Notes: generated by a model not told the origin, from the letters alone. Positions 45,702 to 54,561 are shown, numbered from the stretch's first letter. The stretch is DNA of 64,000 nucleotides from Neogemmobacter tilapiae (GCF_014652215.1 NZ_BMYJ01000002.1:124001-188000), one strand, 5' to 3'. Made by a program: numbers and translations.

Positions 45702-46628
45702 ATGAAACATTTTCTGGATATCCACACCACCGAAGCGGGCCAGTTGCGGGGCATGATTGACAGCGCGCGGGCGATGAAAACCGCGCGGAATGGCCGGCCC
45801 AAGGGCGCGCCGGATGACGACCAGCCCTTGGCGGGGCATATGGTGGCGCTGATCTTTGAAAAACCCTCGACCCGGACGCGGGTGTCGTTCGACGTGGGGG
45901 TACGGCAGTTGGGCGGGCAGACGATGGTGCTGTCGGGCAAGGAAATGCAACTGGGGCATGGTGAGACGATTGCCGATACGGCGCGGGTTTTGTCGCGCTA
46001 TGTCGATCTGATCATGATCCGGACGTTTGAAGAAGCGACGCTTTTGGAGATGGCGGAACATGCGACGGTGCCGGTGATCAACGGGCTGACGAACCGGACG
46101 CATCCCTGCCAGATCATGGCGGATGTGATGACCTATGAGGAACACCGGGGGCCGATTGCCGGGAAAAAGGTGGTCTGGTCAGGCGACGGCAACAACGTCT
46201 GCGCGTCCTTCCTGCATGCGGCGGGGCAGTTCGGCTTTGATCTGACCTTTACCGGGCCGGAACCCTTGGACCCGGAACAGAAATGGCTGGAATTCGCACG
46301 GTCTAAAGGGGTGAAGGCCCAGATCACGCGCGACCCGTTCGAGGCGGTGGAAGGGGCCGACCTGGTGGTGACGGATACTTGGGTGTCGATGCACGACCCG
46401 GAATCGGCGCGGGAACGGCGGCACAACCAGTTGCGGGGCTATCAGGTGAACGAGGCGCTGATGGCGCGGGCGAAACCGGATGCTTTGTTCATGCACTGCC
46501 TGCCCGCCCATCGGAACGACGAGGCGACCAGCGCCGTGATGGACGGGCCGCATTCGGTGATCTTTGACGAGGCGGAAAACCGGCTGCATGCGCAGAAGGC
46601 GATCATGCGGTGGTGTCTGGGGGTTTGA
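45702..46628 (+). CDS. argF: Ornithine carbamoyltransferase
   Basis: This enzyme makes citrulline from ornithine and carbamoyl phosphate. The 308-residue protein has the carbamoyl-phosphate signature [13 protein letters not shown] (STRTR), then [20 protein letters not shown], the ornithine-site block FMHCLPAHR (HCLP), and ends [13 protein letters not shown] 45702 gives the family-typical [20 protein letters not shown]. The last 27 bases of coding sequence recur at 47536. The next gene overlaps its stop. Confidence 0.96.
   Translation: MKHFLDIHTTEAGQLRGMIDSARAMKTARNGRPKGAPDDDQPLAGHMVALIFEKPSTRTRVSFDVGVRQLGGQTMVLSGKEMQLGHGETIADTARVLSRYVDLIMIRTFEEATLLEMAEHATVPVINGLTNRTHPCQIMADVMTYEEHRGPIAGKKVVWSGDGNNVCASFLHAAGQFGFDLTFTGPEPLDPEQKWLEFARSKGVKAQITRDPFEAVEGADLVVTDTWVSMHDPESARERRHNQLRGYQVNEALMARAKPDALFMHCLPAHRNDEATSAVMDGPHSVIFDEAENRLHAQKAIMRWCLGV
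46590..46616. repeat. argF 3'-end repeat, copy 1
   Basis: The 27 bases starting GCGCAGAAGGCGATCATGCG occur here inside argF and again, identical, at 47536-47562, 946 bases on. A diverged third copy lies at about 48797-48825. The copies bracket the esterase and the DUF1311 genes. Confidence 0.75.
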
Positions 46629-47428
46629 AGGCTCTGGTCAAAAGAACGCTGGCGCTGCTGATCTTGGCGGCGCTGGTGGTGCAAATGCGACCCGGCGGGT
46701 GGGATGCCATGGCGTGGCTGCGATCGGCGCTTTGGCCGGTGGAGCCGGGGGTTCTGACGGTCGAAATGCGGCCTGATCTGGCCGGGCCCGTGCTGAAAAG
46801 CTATGATTACGTGCCACCCAAGAACCGTTTCCCGCCGCATCGCTTTGAAATTGGCGGCGAGGTTCGGCAATTCTATGCCCTACCTGCGCGCGGTGCCGAG
46901 GGGCTTCCGCCCTTGGTGATCCTGCTGCATGGCGCGGGGCGGGATGGGCGGGCCATGCTGGACATGTGGGCCAATATTGCCGCCAAGGGTGTTTTCCTTG
47001 TGGCTCCTGATGCGTCGGGCGCGCAGTGGAACACCGGAACGGATGGACCAGATTTTTTGGCAGATGTGCTGGATGAGGCGGCGGCGATTCAGCCGTTTGA
47101 TCGGAACAGGGTCTATCTTTACGGCCATTCCGCTGGGGCGAACATGGCGCTGTACTTGGGAAATTGCACCGATTTTCCTGTGCGCGCTGTGGCCGTCCAT
47201 GCGGGCGTCTTGCCGGATTGTCCGGGGACGGCAGCGTGGCGACCGCAACTGATCCAGATCGGCGATAGGGATGAGAGCTTTCCGCTGGTGGCCGTCGAAC
47301 GGGCTGCACAGCAGATTTCAGCGCTGGGCAGCCCGGTGACGTTGCGCGTGATCCCCGGTCACGATCACTGGTTCTACAATATAGGCCCTGCCTTGGCGGA
47401 CGAAGCTTGGGCTTTCTTTGCCCGGTAG
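46625..47428 (+). CDS. Alpha/beta hydrolase (PHB-depolymerase/LpqC-like esterase)
   Basis: This is a 267-residue protein starting at TTG 46625 inside the argF stop (GTG 46610 would add five residues). An N-terminal hydrophobic segment ([15 protein letters not shown]) suggests export or a membrane anchor. The hydrolase core has [16 protein letters not shown] (oxyanion region), [17 protein letters not shown] with the GHSAG nucleophile elbow (Ser about residue 170), and the catalytic His in [10 protein letters not shown]. Two cysteines (GNCTDF, LPDCPG) may pair. Substrates of this type are aliphatic esters; this one is unknown. It lies within the segment bounded by the argF-end repeats. Confidence 0.8.
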   Translation: MKALVKRTLALLILAALVVQMRPGGWDAMAWLRSALWPVEPGVLTVEMRPDLAGPVLKSYDYVPPKNRFPPHRFEIGGEVRQFYALPARGAEGLPPLVILLHGAGRDGRAMLDMWANIAAKGVFLVAPDASGAQWNTGTDGPDFLADVLDEAAAIQPFDRNRVYLYGHSAGANMALYLGNCTDFPVRAVAVHAGVLPDCPGTAAWRPQLIQIGDRDESFPLVAVERAAQQISALGSPVTLRVIPGHDHWFYNIGPALADEAWAFFAR

Positions 47429-47535
47429 GATGGCTTGGCGGTTCAACAAGATCGAAAGGTTGTTCGTATGGAGTTGCGCGCATCAAAACTGGCATAGACC
47501 CGTCGTCGATGCTTGCCACCAACACGATCCTGCCC

Positions 47536-47562
47536 GCGCAGAAGGCGATCATGCGGTGGTGT
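47536..47562. repeat. argF 3'-end repeat, copy 2
   Basis: This copy is identical over 27 bases to 46590-46616, and the similarity continues to the argF stop (TTTGA). It lies in the non-coding gap after the esterase gene, so it is not under argF coding constraint. Confidence 0.75.
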
Positions 47563-47585
47563 TTGGCGTTTGATCTGGGCAATGT

Positions 47586-47610
47586 CGCCCCGGCCCTCTG
47601 ACCCGGGGCG
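47586..47610. terminator. Hairpin between convergent esterase and DUF1311 genes
   Basis: CGCCCCGG (47586-47593) pairs with CCGGGGCG (47603-47610). It ends just before the stop of the minus-strand DUF1311 gene. No long T-run follows, so termination is only probable. Confidence 0.4.
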
Positions 47611-47615
47611 GCGGT

Positions 47616-48155
47616 TTACGGGCGATAGTGGTGAAGCCAGTTCTCTTCGCTGCGCAAATAAAAGATGCGCTCGGCAGTCAAACGTTCAAAGCACCAGTCG
47701 TTGACCTTTTCTCGTTCCCGATAGGGAAGGTCGGCCAAGGGCAAGGCTTCCCGCTCACAAAAGGCCCATCTGTAGGCTTCCCAAGCCTGTTCCGCGCGAA
47801 TGACGGTGACGAGCCTATCCGCATAATGGCGACTGTCATAAAGCAGGTCACGTGCATCCAAGGCATTTGCCATCTGGAACTGGGTCATGATTTCCAGCCG
47901 GTAAAGTCTTTCCCACACATTGGCTTCGTTTCGGCAATCGCGCGGTTCCGGGTGCGGCCAGTCTGACTGGGGGTTGATACAGGCGGTCGTGGCGACACCC
48001 ACACAATTCATCGCCAATTCGCGCGTTTTTGCGGATTCAAAGCAGGCCTCGGTCCGTTCACGAATGACGATAAAATCCCGCGCCCAGTCTTCGTATTTGT
48101 CAGCCCAGACTGGCTTGGCCAGAACCAAGATCAACAAGAACAGGATGCGGATCAT
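47616..48155 (-). CDS. DUF1311/LprI-like secreted protein
   Basis: This is a 179-residue periplasmic protein. ATG 48155 gives the signal peptide MIRILFLLILVLAKPVWA. The mature part has cysteines in TEACFESAK, LAMNCVGVATTACI and EPRDCRNEANVWERLYRL, and the typical AEQAWEAYRWAFCEREA block. This is the pattern of DUF1311, which includes the LprI lysozyme-inhibitor family. The start codon overlaps (ATGA) the restored stop of the frameshifted paralogue upstream, so the two formed an operon. A periplasmic role, possibly inhibiting lysozyme-like enzymes, is inferred from the family. Confidence 0.7.
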   Translation of the reverse strand: MIRILFLLILVLAKPVWADKYEDWARDFIVIRERTEACFESAKTRELAMNCVGVATTACINPQSDWPHPEPRDCRNEANVWERLYRLEIMTQFQMANALDARDLLYDSRHYADRLVTVIRAEQAWEAYRWAFCEREALPLADLPYREREKVNDWCFERLTAERIFYLRSEENWLHHYRP

Positions 48156-48693
48156 GGTACAGGTTTCCCGGCGATAGCAGCCAAAAAGGGACGCAAGTCG
48201 AACAGACGTTTGACGGTCAGTCTCATGGCGCAATGGGGCTCTTCGGTGATGCCTATCGTGCCACCGCTGTGCTGTGCGACTTCAAACTGGCATTGCGCTG
48301 CGGCATAGGCGTTCCAGAGATCGCGCTCTTCAATCGCCGTGTGATGCGCGTCGGGCCTTTCTTTGCCTGTCTGAACAATCTGATTGTCTTTCAGAAGGGC
48401 CCAAGCCTCGATTTTTCGCTGTTCGAAATTCAGCAGATGCAGCCAAAGTCCCAGTTCGCGCTGGTTGCAGGCACCTTCGTCGGAATGGGATGCCTTTTTT
48501 TAAAGGATTTCACACAGGAATCGAAGGTCAGATTGATGCAGCCCCGGGCCTGATCCCAGCTTTCAGCGGCTTCATAGCAAGATTGCAGCAAGGCGATGTC
48601 GGCGCGGGCCTCTTTGTCCTGGAGGAAGTTGACTTCGGCTTTGGCGGATGGGGCAAGACTGGAAAGGGCGAAAATCGCCGCGATGAGGCGCAC
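48152..48693 (-). pseudogene. DUF1311/LprI-like secreted protein, frameshifted at an A7 run
   Basis: The gene starts at 48693 with signal peptide RLIAAIFALSSLAPSAKA and runs in frame to FDSCVKSFKK, then breaks at seven T (A on the coding strand) at 48495-48501. Reading on in the other frame after the run gives ASHSDEGACNQRELGLWLHL and then ERDLWNAYAAAQCQFEVAQ, a perfect DUF1311 continuation. It ends at a TGA at 48152-48154 that overlaps the next gene as ATGA. One extra A would restore about 180 residues. So the gene is either newly inactivated, phase-variable, rescued by slippage, or a sequencing error. Confidence 0.75.
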
Positions 48694-48796
48694 TGATGGC
48701 TCCGTTTGATCATGGTTGTGGGTTGCGCTCTAGGGTTGCATTGCAAAATGTATCGGGTTGCAAGGGGCTTCTCGCGGGACTTCAATCGGTGTCCAC

Positions 48797-48825
48797 GCCA
48801 GAGGCGATCACGCGGCGGTGTTTGG
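48797..48825. repeat. argF 3'-end repeat, diverged copy 3
   Basis: CCAGAGGCGATCACGCGG followed by CGGTGTTTGG resembles the end of argF with a few substitutions and one missing base. It lies in non-coding DNA next to the REP pair. Confidence 0.5.
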
Positions 48826-48848
48826 GAGGGGAACGGGGGTTGTGGGAA

Positions 48849-48872
48849 GATGGGCAGATTGCCCATCCTACG
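48849..48872 (-). repeat. REP-like palindrome (left half of a BIME-like pair)
   Basis: GATGGGCA-GAT-TGCCCATC is followed by CTACG, i.e. GTAG plus hairpin on the minus strand. A partial copy (GATGGGCAATCTGCC) follows at 48875, and a complete element in the opposite orientation at 48903. Confidence 0.7.
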
Positions 48873-48902
48873 GGGGATGGGCAATCTGCCTTTCGCCGCC
48901 GC

Positions 48903-48925
48903 GTAGGATGGGCCATTGGCCCATC
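48903..48925 (+). repeat. REP-like palindrome (right half of a BIME-like pair)
   Basis: GTAG-GATGGGCC-ATT-GGCCCATC is in opposite orientation to the element at 48849. The stop of the RTX gene follows two bases later. Confidence 0.7.
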
Positions 48926-48926
48926 T

Positions 48927-50657
48927 TCAGGTGTTCAGCGAAATATCGATTGAGTTGGTGTCGAGCACCAGAACCTCGAAATCCGCTGTGGCATCGCCGT
49001 CGATGTCGATCTGGACTTTCATGTCTTGCCCGGCGCGGAAATAGCGGACCTCATAGGCGGCACCGGAAAAGGCGGTATTGCCGATCAGCACCATCGCGCC
49101 CGAGAACATGTCGATGATGATGGCGTCCTGACCCTTTTGATAATCATGGATCACGTCGCGCGCGGCCCCGCTGCCCGCGTCCGAGCCGCTGACAAAGGCA
49201 AAGACATCGGCCCCCGCGCCGCCGAACAGGTGGTCGGCCCCATGGCCGCCGACCAGCCGGTCGTTTTGCGCCCCGCCATAAAGCCAGTCACGCCCGGCCC
49301 CGCCGATCAGATGGTCGCTGCCGCCCGCGCCATAAAGGCTGTCATTCCCATCATAACCGTCGATCCGGTTGTTGGCGCCATTGCCGGTCACGCGGTCGTC
49401 GCCCAAGCCGCCGGTGACGTCTTCGAAATTGCTGGCCCGCTTGTGGCCCGTTAGGATTCCCGTCGCCATGTTGAACGTCAGATCGCGTTCAATATTGCCA
49501 AGATAGATTTCGTCCCGGCCCTTGCCACCGTCAAACACTTCGTTGCCGCTGATAAATTCATCAAGGTAGATGCTGTCGTTGCCAGCCCCGCCATAGAGTT
49601 CAATCACGGTTTTCCCATCGCTGAGCAGTTCATTGGCAGACCCGCCGAGAACCTTTTCAATTCCGGTCGTGATAAAGCTGACGCCAGGCGCGCCGCCCTG
49701 TCCGCTGGGATGAAAGGTTAGGCCGTCGACGCTGACTTGACGCAGGTCGAGCGTGTCAAATCCAGCACCCCCATTGTAGCGTTCATAGGGTCCGCCACCG
49801 TCGGCGATGATCGTGTCATTGCCGCCGCGCCCATCCAGCGTATCGATCCCGCCAAAACCCCGCAGGCGGTTGGCTTGGCCATCGCCGCGGATGACATCCG
49901 CCGCTGATCCGCCCGAGACATCCTCGATCTGTTGCAGGCCGTATTGCTTTTGGGTGATGCCATCGGTGACCCGCGCGCGCTTGGCCGCCAGATCAACATC
50001 CCAAGCAAAGCCGGAATCGAGATTCAGCACATCGCGGGCACCCGCGCCGCCCAGCAATTCGCTGCCCGCATCGGTGGAGAAGTCGATCAGGAAACTGTCA
50101 TTGCCATCGCCGCCATACATGCGGGTAAAGCCGTTGTATTGGATCAGGCGGTCATTCCCCGCATCCCCGTAAAGCAAGTCGGTTCCCAGCGCACCGTTGA
50201 TCGTGTCGTTACCGCCGCCGCCCGAAAGCCGGTTGTTGCCCGAGGTGCCCCAAAGCTGATCCTTGCCGGCGCCGCTGCGGATATTTTCAATGTCCGACAG
50301 AAAGATGACGGTGACGCCCCCGGCGGTCAGATAGGGGGCTCCGAGATTGACCTGAACGTTGCCTGTGATGTTCGAAAGGTCCAAAAGGTCAGTTCCCGCC
50401 CCACCAAAAAGGCTGTCGCTGGCATTCAGGGGGCCGCGCACGACCAGCGTGTCATTGCCGTTGCCGCCGTCCAGCAGCAGGACGCCAGAGGAGGTGCCGC
50501 TGTCCAGCAGATCATTGCCGTCATCACCAAAGAGGCTGTCAGAGGCGGTGCCGCCCCCGGCGCGGAGGGTGTCATTGCCGCCCTTGCCGATGATCGTGTC
50601 GCTGGCGTTGGTGCCGGTCAGCAGGTTGTTGCCGCCATTTCCCGTGATTGTGGGCAT
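48927..50657 (-). CDS. RTX-type calcium-binding protein
   Basis: This is a 576-residue acidic protein beginning PTITGNGGNNLLTGTNASDT, with RTX nonapeptide blocks spread along its length (IIGKGGNDTLRAGGG, LYGDAGNDRLI, RGFGGIDTLDGRGGND, LIGGAGRDWLYGGAQNDRLV). The C-terminal module (ADVFAFVSGSDAGSG to VLDTNSIDISLNT) resembles that of the RTX pair at 4.8-7.2 kb. It has no Sec signal, so type I secretion is inferred. AAGGA precedes the start. No exporter is nearby. Its stop lies two bases from a REP-like element. Confidence 0.85.
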   Translation of the reverse strand: MPTITGNGGNNLLTGTNASDTIIGKGGNDTLRAGGGTASDSLFGDDGNDLLDSGTSSGVLLLDGGNGNDTLVVRGPLNASDSLFGGAGTDLLDLSNITGNVQVNLGAPYLTAGGVTVIFLSDIENIRSGAGKDQLWGTSGNNRLSGGGGNDTINGALGTDLLYGDAGNDRLIQYNGFTRMYGGDGNDSFLIDFSTDAGSELLGGAGARDVLNLDSGFAWDVDLAAKRARVTDGITQKQYGLQQIEDVSGGSAADVIRGDGQANRLRGFGGIDTLDGRGGNDTIIADGGGPYERYNGGAGFDTLDLRQVSVDGLTFHPSGQGGAPGVSFITTGIEKVLGGSANELLSDGKTVIELYGGAGNDSIYLDEFISGNEVFDGGKGRDEIYLGNIERDLTFNMATGILTGHKRASNFEDVTGGLGDDRVTGNGANNRIDGYDGNDSLYGAGGSDHLIGGAGRDWLYGGAQNDRLVGGHGADHLFGGAGADVFAFVSGSDAGSGAARDVIHDYQKGQDAIIIDMFSGAMVLIGNTAFSGAAYEVRYFRAGQDMKVQIDIDGDATADFEVLVLDTNSIDISLNT

Positions 50658-50795
50658 GGTTTATCCTTTCGTGATGAAAATGGGCCGTCAAAATTCGTTC
50701 TGGGGCAAGATTAGCACGGCGGGCGCAAGCGGCAAAGCCCCTTGCGCCGGGCGAAGGGGCAGGCGCATATTTGCGGCGAAATCAGGGGGGGCGTG

Positions 50796-51290
50796 ATGAT
50801 CCACGACAGTTGCAACAAGACCTATGACCGTTTTCTGGGGGCCTTGTCGAAGGTTCTGACCAAGGCAGAGGCGCATTGCACGGCGAAAAAGATCGCGCCC
50901 GAGGCGATGCTGACCTTTCGGCTGTTTCCCGACATGTTCCCGCTGATCCGGCAGGTGCAATTGACCTGCGATTTTGCAGCGCGGGCGGCGGCGCGGCTGG
51001 CGGGGGAAGAGCCGAAGTCCTTTCCCGATACGGAAACCAGCTTTGCCGAATTGCAGACGCGCATTCAGGCGGCGCGGGGCTATGTCGCCAGTTTCACTGC
51101 TGATCGCTATCAGGGGGCCGAGACAAGGGCCATTACCCTGAAGATGCGGGGGCAAGACATGACGATGTCAGGGTCGGACTACCTGAACCTCTATTCCCTG
51201 CCGCAGTTCTATTTCCATATGGCGACGGCCTATAACATCCTGCGCCACAATGGGGTGGAACTGGGCAAGCCAGACTATATGGGCGCTTAG
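50796..51290 (+). CDS. DUF1993 family protein
   Basis: This is a 164-residue cytoplasmic helical protein: YDRFLGALSKVLTKAEAHC, LTFRLFPDMFPLIRQVQLTC, DFAARAAARLAGEE, SFAELQTRIQAARGYV, and LNLYSLPQFYFHMATAYNIL with an N-terminal-like histidine pattern (FHMATAY, LRHNG). This matches DUF1993, a DinB-like four-helix fold. The function is not known. I start at ATG 50796. It converges with an MFS transporter gene, the stops overlapping by four bases. Confidence 0.82.
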   Translation: MIHDSCNKTYDRFLGALSKVLTKAEAHCTAKKIAPEAMLTFRLFPDMFPLIRQVQLTCDFAARAAARLAGEEPKSFPDTETSFAELQTRIQAARGYVASFTADRYQGAETRAITLKMRGQDMTMSGSDYLNLYSLPQFYFHMATAYNILRHNGVELGKPDYMGA

Positions 51291-52483
51291 GCCGGCGGGT
51301 CGATGATGGCGGCCTGTGCGGCATCGCGTCCGCGCAGGTCATCGGCGGCACGGGCGCGATGGGCCATCAGGGCGACAAAGATCGCAAGGGTCGCGAGCGA
51401 GCCATAGGTCCAGCGATAGCCGATATGTTCGGCGATATAGCCGATGGAGGCCGGGGCCACGAGGATGCCGGAATAGCCGACCATGGTGACAGCGGCGATG
51501 CCCGCGCCCGACGACAGGCCCGGATGGTTGCCTGCGGCCGAAAACAGCACGGGCACCATATTGGCAACACCCAGACCGGCAAAGCCGAAGGACAGGATGG
51601 CAAACCAGGGGGAGGGGGCCATTGCGCCGCCCAAAAGGCCGATGGCGGCGATGAAGCCCGACACTTGCAGGGTGCGGACAGCGCCGAAACGGTTGCGGAC
51701 GCCATCACCGGCAAAGCGCAGAACGGCCATGGCACCCGAGAACAGGCCGAAAGCATAGCCGGAAATCGCCGGATCGCCGCCCAGTTCGCGGGTCAGATAG
51801 AGCGCGGCCCAGTCAAGGATCGCGCCTTCGGGCACCATGGAAAACAGCGCCATGACGCCGATCAGCCAAAGCGCCCCGTCACGCGGCAGCAGGGCGGGTT
51901 TGGGTTCATCGGCATGTGCCTTGGGGGCCGGGGCGTCGGGCATCAGGAACAGGCTGGCGGTGGTGACGACAAGGGCGGCACAGCCGGCGGCCCAAAGCGC
52001 CTGCACTTCGGAGCCATAAGCGGCCAGCAGTTGGCCACCAAAAATGCCGCCGATAAAGCCGCCAAGGCTCCAGAACCCATGCGACGAGGACATGATGGCG
52101 CGGCCCATGCTGCGTTCAACGACGACGGCATTGGCGTTCATCGCCACATCCATGCAGCCGGTAAAGGCGCCAAAGGCGACCATGGCCAAGGCCAGCAGAT
52201 AGACGTTCGGGGCAAAGACGACGGCGGGCAGAACCGGGATCAGCAAGACAGCAAAGGTGCGCAGAACGCGACGGCTGCCGAAAAGGTTGATCAGGCGGCC
52301 CGCAAAGATCATCGCGCCGACGGCCCCCAGACCAAGGGCAAGGATCAGCGCGCCCAGCGTGCTTTCGGTGATGTCATGGCGCGGCAGCAGCAAGGGGATC
52401 TGCGGGGCCCAAGCCCCCATGATGAACCCGTTGACCAGAAACATGGCCCCGACGGCCCAGCGGCCGATGCGCGCTTGCTGCAT
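51287..52483 (-). CDS. MFS transporter
   Basis: This is a 398-residue inner-membrane carrier with 12 likely helices, starting RIGRWAVGAMFLVNGFIMGA. The MFS motif A-like loop FAGRLINLFGSRRVLR follows helix 2. FGAFTGCMDVAMNANAVVVE, followed by SSSHGFWSLGGFIGG, resembles the YbjJ/fucose-permease-like branch. The substrate is not evident. No partner genes are nearby: the gene is flanked by DUF1993 (convergent) and a divergent glycosylase-like gene. Confidence 0.88.
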   Translation of the reverse strand: MQQARIGRWAVGAMFLVNGFIMGAWAPQIPLLLPRHDITESTLGALILALGLGAVGAMIFAGRLINLFGSRRVLRTFAVLLIPVLPAVVFAPNVYLLALAMVAFGAFTGCMDVAMNANAVVVERSMGRAIMSSSHGFWSLGGFIGGIFGGQLLAAYGSEVQALWAAGCAALVVTTASLFLMPDAPAPKAHADEPKPALLPRDGALWLIGVMALFSMVPEGAILDWAALYLTRELGGDPAISGYAFGLFSGAMAVLRFAGDGVRNRFGAVRTLQVSGFIAAIGLLGGAMAPSPWFAILSFGFAGLGVANMVPVLFSAAGNHPGLSSGAGIAAVTMVGYSGILVAPASIGYIAEHIGYRWTYGSLATLAIFVALMAHRARAADDLRGRDAAQAAIIDPPA

Positions 52484-52619
52484 ATTAACGCTCCTACACT
52501 TCGGGCAAGGGGATACAGCAAGCGCCCGGCGGGGGGAAGCCCGGCAGGGATGACATTTGGTAACGGCGGGTGACAGTGGATCACGGGGATTCTAAGGTGA
52601 AGCTTTCACGGAGGGGGCG

Positions 52620-53282
52620 ATGCGTGACTTTGCCGAGATCGAGGCCATTGCCGTCGGGCGCAAGGGGGCGGGGATGCTGGAGGGGCTGATCCAGCCCGTG
52701 GCAGTGGAGGAATTGGCGGCCAAGCCGTTGTCGGTCTGGCTGGAGGCGATGGCGAAGGCGATCTTTCAGGCGGGGTTTTCCTGGTCGGTGATCGACGCGA
52801 AATGGCCGGGGGTTCAGGCGGCTTTCGCGGGGTTCGATCCGGGCAAGCTGGCGCTTTGGCATGACGACGATATGGCCCGCCTGCTGGCTGATCCGGGGAT
52901 CGTGCGCAATGGGGCCAAGATTTCGGCGGTGCTGGAAAACGCCGTCTTTCTGATGGCGCTGCAAGGCGAGACGGGCGATGCAGCGGGGCATCTGGCGCAT
53001 TGGCCGGGGGCGGATCAGGCGGGGTTTCTGGCGTTGCTGGGCAAACGCGGCGCGCGGCTGGGGGGCAACACGGGGCAAAGGGTTTGCCGGATGGTGGGGC
53101 GGGACAGCTATGTTCTGTCGGACGATGTGGTGAAGCGGCTGGTGATCGAAGGGGTGATTGAGGGGCCTCCGTCCTCGGCCAAGGCGATGGGGCGGGTGCA
53201 GGCGGCGTTCAACCTTTGGGCGGATCAATCAGGGCGCAGTCTGGCGCAGATCAGCCAGATTCTGGCGCAGAGCGTGGATTAG
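52620..53282 (+). CDS. DNA-3-methyladenine glycosylase I-like protein
   Basis: This is a 220-residue helix-rich protein. The run IFQAGFSWSVIDAKWPGVQA, then FDPGKLALWHDDDMARLLAD and PGIVRNGAKISAVLENA matches the Tag family of base-excision glycosylases (helix-hairpin-helix fold). The N-terminal Cys/His and C-terminal Cys zinc ligands of classical Tag are absent, so it belongs to a divergent, zinc-free branch. Activity on 3-methyladenine is likely but unproven. GGAGGGGGCG lies just before the ATG. Confidence 0.75.
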   Translation: MRDFAEIEAIAVGRKGAGMLEGLIQPVAVEELAAKPLSVWLEAMAKAIFQAGFSWSVIDAKWPGVQAAFAGFDPGKLALWHDDDMARLLADPGIVRNGAKISAVLENAVFLMALQGETGDAAGHLAHWPGADQAGFLALLGKRGARLGGNTGQRVCRMVGRDSYVLSDDVVKRLVIEGVIEGPPSSAKAMGRVQAAFNLWADQSGRSLAQISQILAQSVD

Positions 53283-53302
53283 GGCCGGGGTGAACCCGGC
53301 CC
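53282..53302. terminator. Hairpin between the convergent glycosylase and RTX genes
   Basis: GGGCCGGG (53282-53289) pairs with CCCGGCCC (53295-53302), loop GTGAA. It lies between two gene ends but lacks T-runs, so it is a weak terminator candidate for both strands. Confidence 0.45.
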
Positions 53303-53308
53303 CAAGAG

Positions 53309-54547
53309 TCAGACGAAAAGGAAATCGCCGTTGGAAAGTTCGGTGCCGACCGTCACGGTGGCGATCAGCACGCCTTTGAACTTGACCCCCGAGCCGTCAC
53401 GGTCATACCAGATCTGGCCGTTGTTTTCGTTGTAGATGATGCGATGGGCCGCCGTGGTGGCCTTGTTGGTGGTGCCCGAAAGGAACTGTTCAGAAGGCAG
53501 AACCCCGGCCAGATCCAGCCCTTTGAAAACGCTGCGGGCGAATTCGAACGTGTCGAGGAAGGGGTCAAAATCGGTGACGACATCGCCGCCGTCGGTGAGG
53601 GCGTTGTAGCGGAAGATGTCGGTGCCGCCGCCGCCGGTCAGCGTGTCTTTTCCTGCCGCACCGATCAGGGTGTCGGCCCCATCGCGGCCATCCAGCAGGT
53701 CATTGCCGCCCAAGCCCACAAGACGGTTTTCGCCGTCATGGCCGAAAAGGCGGTCATTGCCAGTGGCAGAACCGACAAGGCCATCCATGCCGAAATAGCT
53801 GTCACCCTTGGCCCAGCCGGTGTTCAGGCTATTGTCGTTCAGATCGACGGTGAGGGCCTTGGCGGTGCGGAATTCCAGCGTGTCAAAGTCATTGCCGCCG
53901 TCAAAGCGTTCGATCCCGGCCCCGGCGCGGAAAAGGTCGTCGCCATCGGCCCCATTCACCGTGCCGATCAGGATGCCGCCGCGGCCATCATAGATGTCCT
54001 TGCCGCTGCCCAGTTCGATGTCGCCCCACATCGTGCCCTTGTTGATCACCGTGTCATCGCTGTCATAGGTTTCCAGCGCATCGTCGCTTCCAGCGGTGAT
54101 GATGCCAAAGTTCTTGAGCAGGGTTTTGGACCCGGCATCGAGATCAAAGTTCACCGCATCTTCGCGCCCGATCAGGGTGCCGTGGTTGATGAGGGTGGCT
54201 TTGCCCGCGCCGTCGAAATGTTGGTAGGTGCCGTAATAGCCCTGAATGGTGCCGCGGTTGGTGATCAGGCTGTTGGCCCCCGACAGCTCGATCCCGTCGT
54301 CATTGCTGCCCAGAATGCGGCCCCCAGCAGCGACAGTAACCTGCGCGCCCACCCCTTGCAGACGGATGGCGTCATCAACGCCGATGATCAGGCCTTCGAC
54401 CGTGACCGTTTGTTTGGCCGCCTCACCGAACACACCGAAGTTGTCGATCGAGCGCAGGCTGATGCCTTTTTCGACGATCAGGTTTTGCGTGGCGGTCAGG
54501 TTGTATTGGATCCCCACGCCTGCCTTGGTCTTTGCCTTGATCAGCAT
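53309..54547 (-). CDS. Beta-helix / RTX calcium-binding protein
   Basis: This is a 412-residue protein. The N-terminal half is a repeat of beta-helix turns with the pattern N-G-I--DDAI-L (EGLIIGVDDAIRLQG, GGRILGSNDDGIELSG, GTLIGREDAVNFDL, GIITAGSDDALETYD). The second half carries RTX nonapeptides (NDLLDGRDGADTLIG, AAGKDTLTGGGGTDIF) and a C-terminal RTX-associated domain (YNENNGQIWYDRDGSGVKF). It lacks a Sec signal; type I secretion is inferred. ATG 54547 has GGGGA upstream; ATG 54559 is an alternative. A terminator for the upstream gene lies just before it. Confidence 0.8.
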   Translation of the reverse strand: MLIKAKTKAGVGIQYNLTATQNLIVEKGISLRSIDNFGVFGEAAKQTVTVEGLIIGVDDAIRLQGVGAQVTVAAGGRILGSNDDGIELSGANSLITNRGTIQGYYGTYQHFDGAGKATLINHGTLIGREDAVNFDLDAGSKTLLKNFGIITAGSDDALETYDSDDTVINKGTMWGDIELGSGKDIYDGRGGILIGTVNGADGDDLFRAGAGIERFDGGNDFDTLEFRTAKALTVDLNDNSLNTGWAKGDSYFGMDGLVGSATGNDRLFGHDGENRLVGLGGNDLLDGRDGADTLIGAAGKDTLTGGGGTDIFRYNALTDGGDVVTDFDPFLDTFEFARSVFKGLDLAGVLPSEQFLSGTTNKATTAAHRIIYNENNGQIWYDRDGSGVKFKGVLIATVTVGTELSNGDFLFV

Positions 54548-54561
54548 TCCATTCCCCATTC

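Noticed and set aside
48495-48501. Programmed -1 ribosomal frameshift at the A7 run
   Set aside because: The run is in the wrong phase for an X-XXY-YYZ heptamer (zero frame reads AAA AAA AGG). Transcriptional slippage, an indel or a sequence error fit better.
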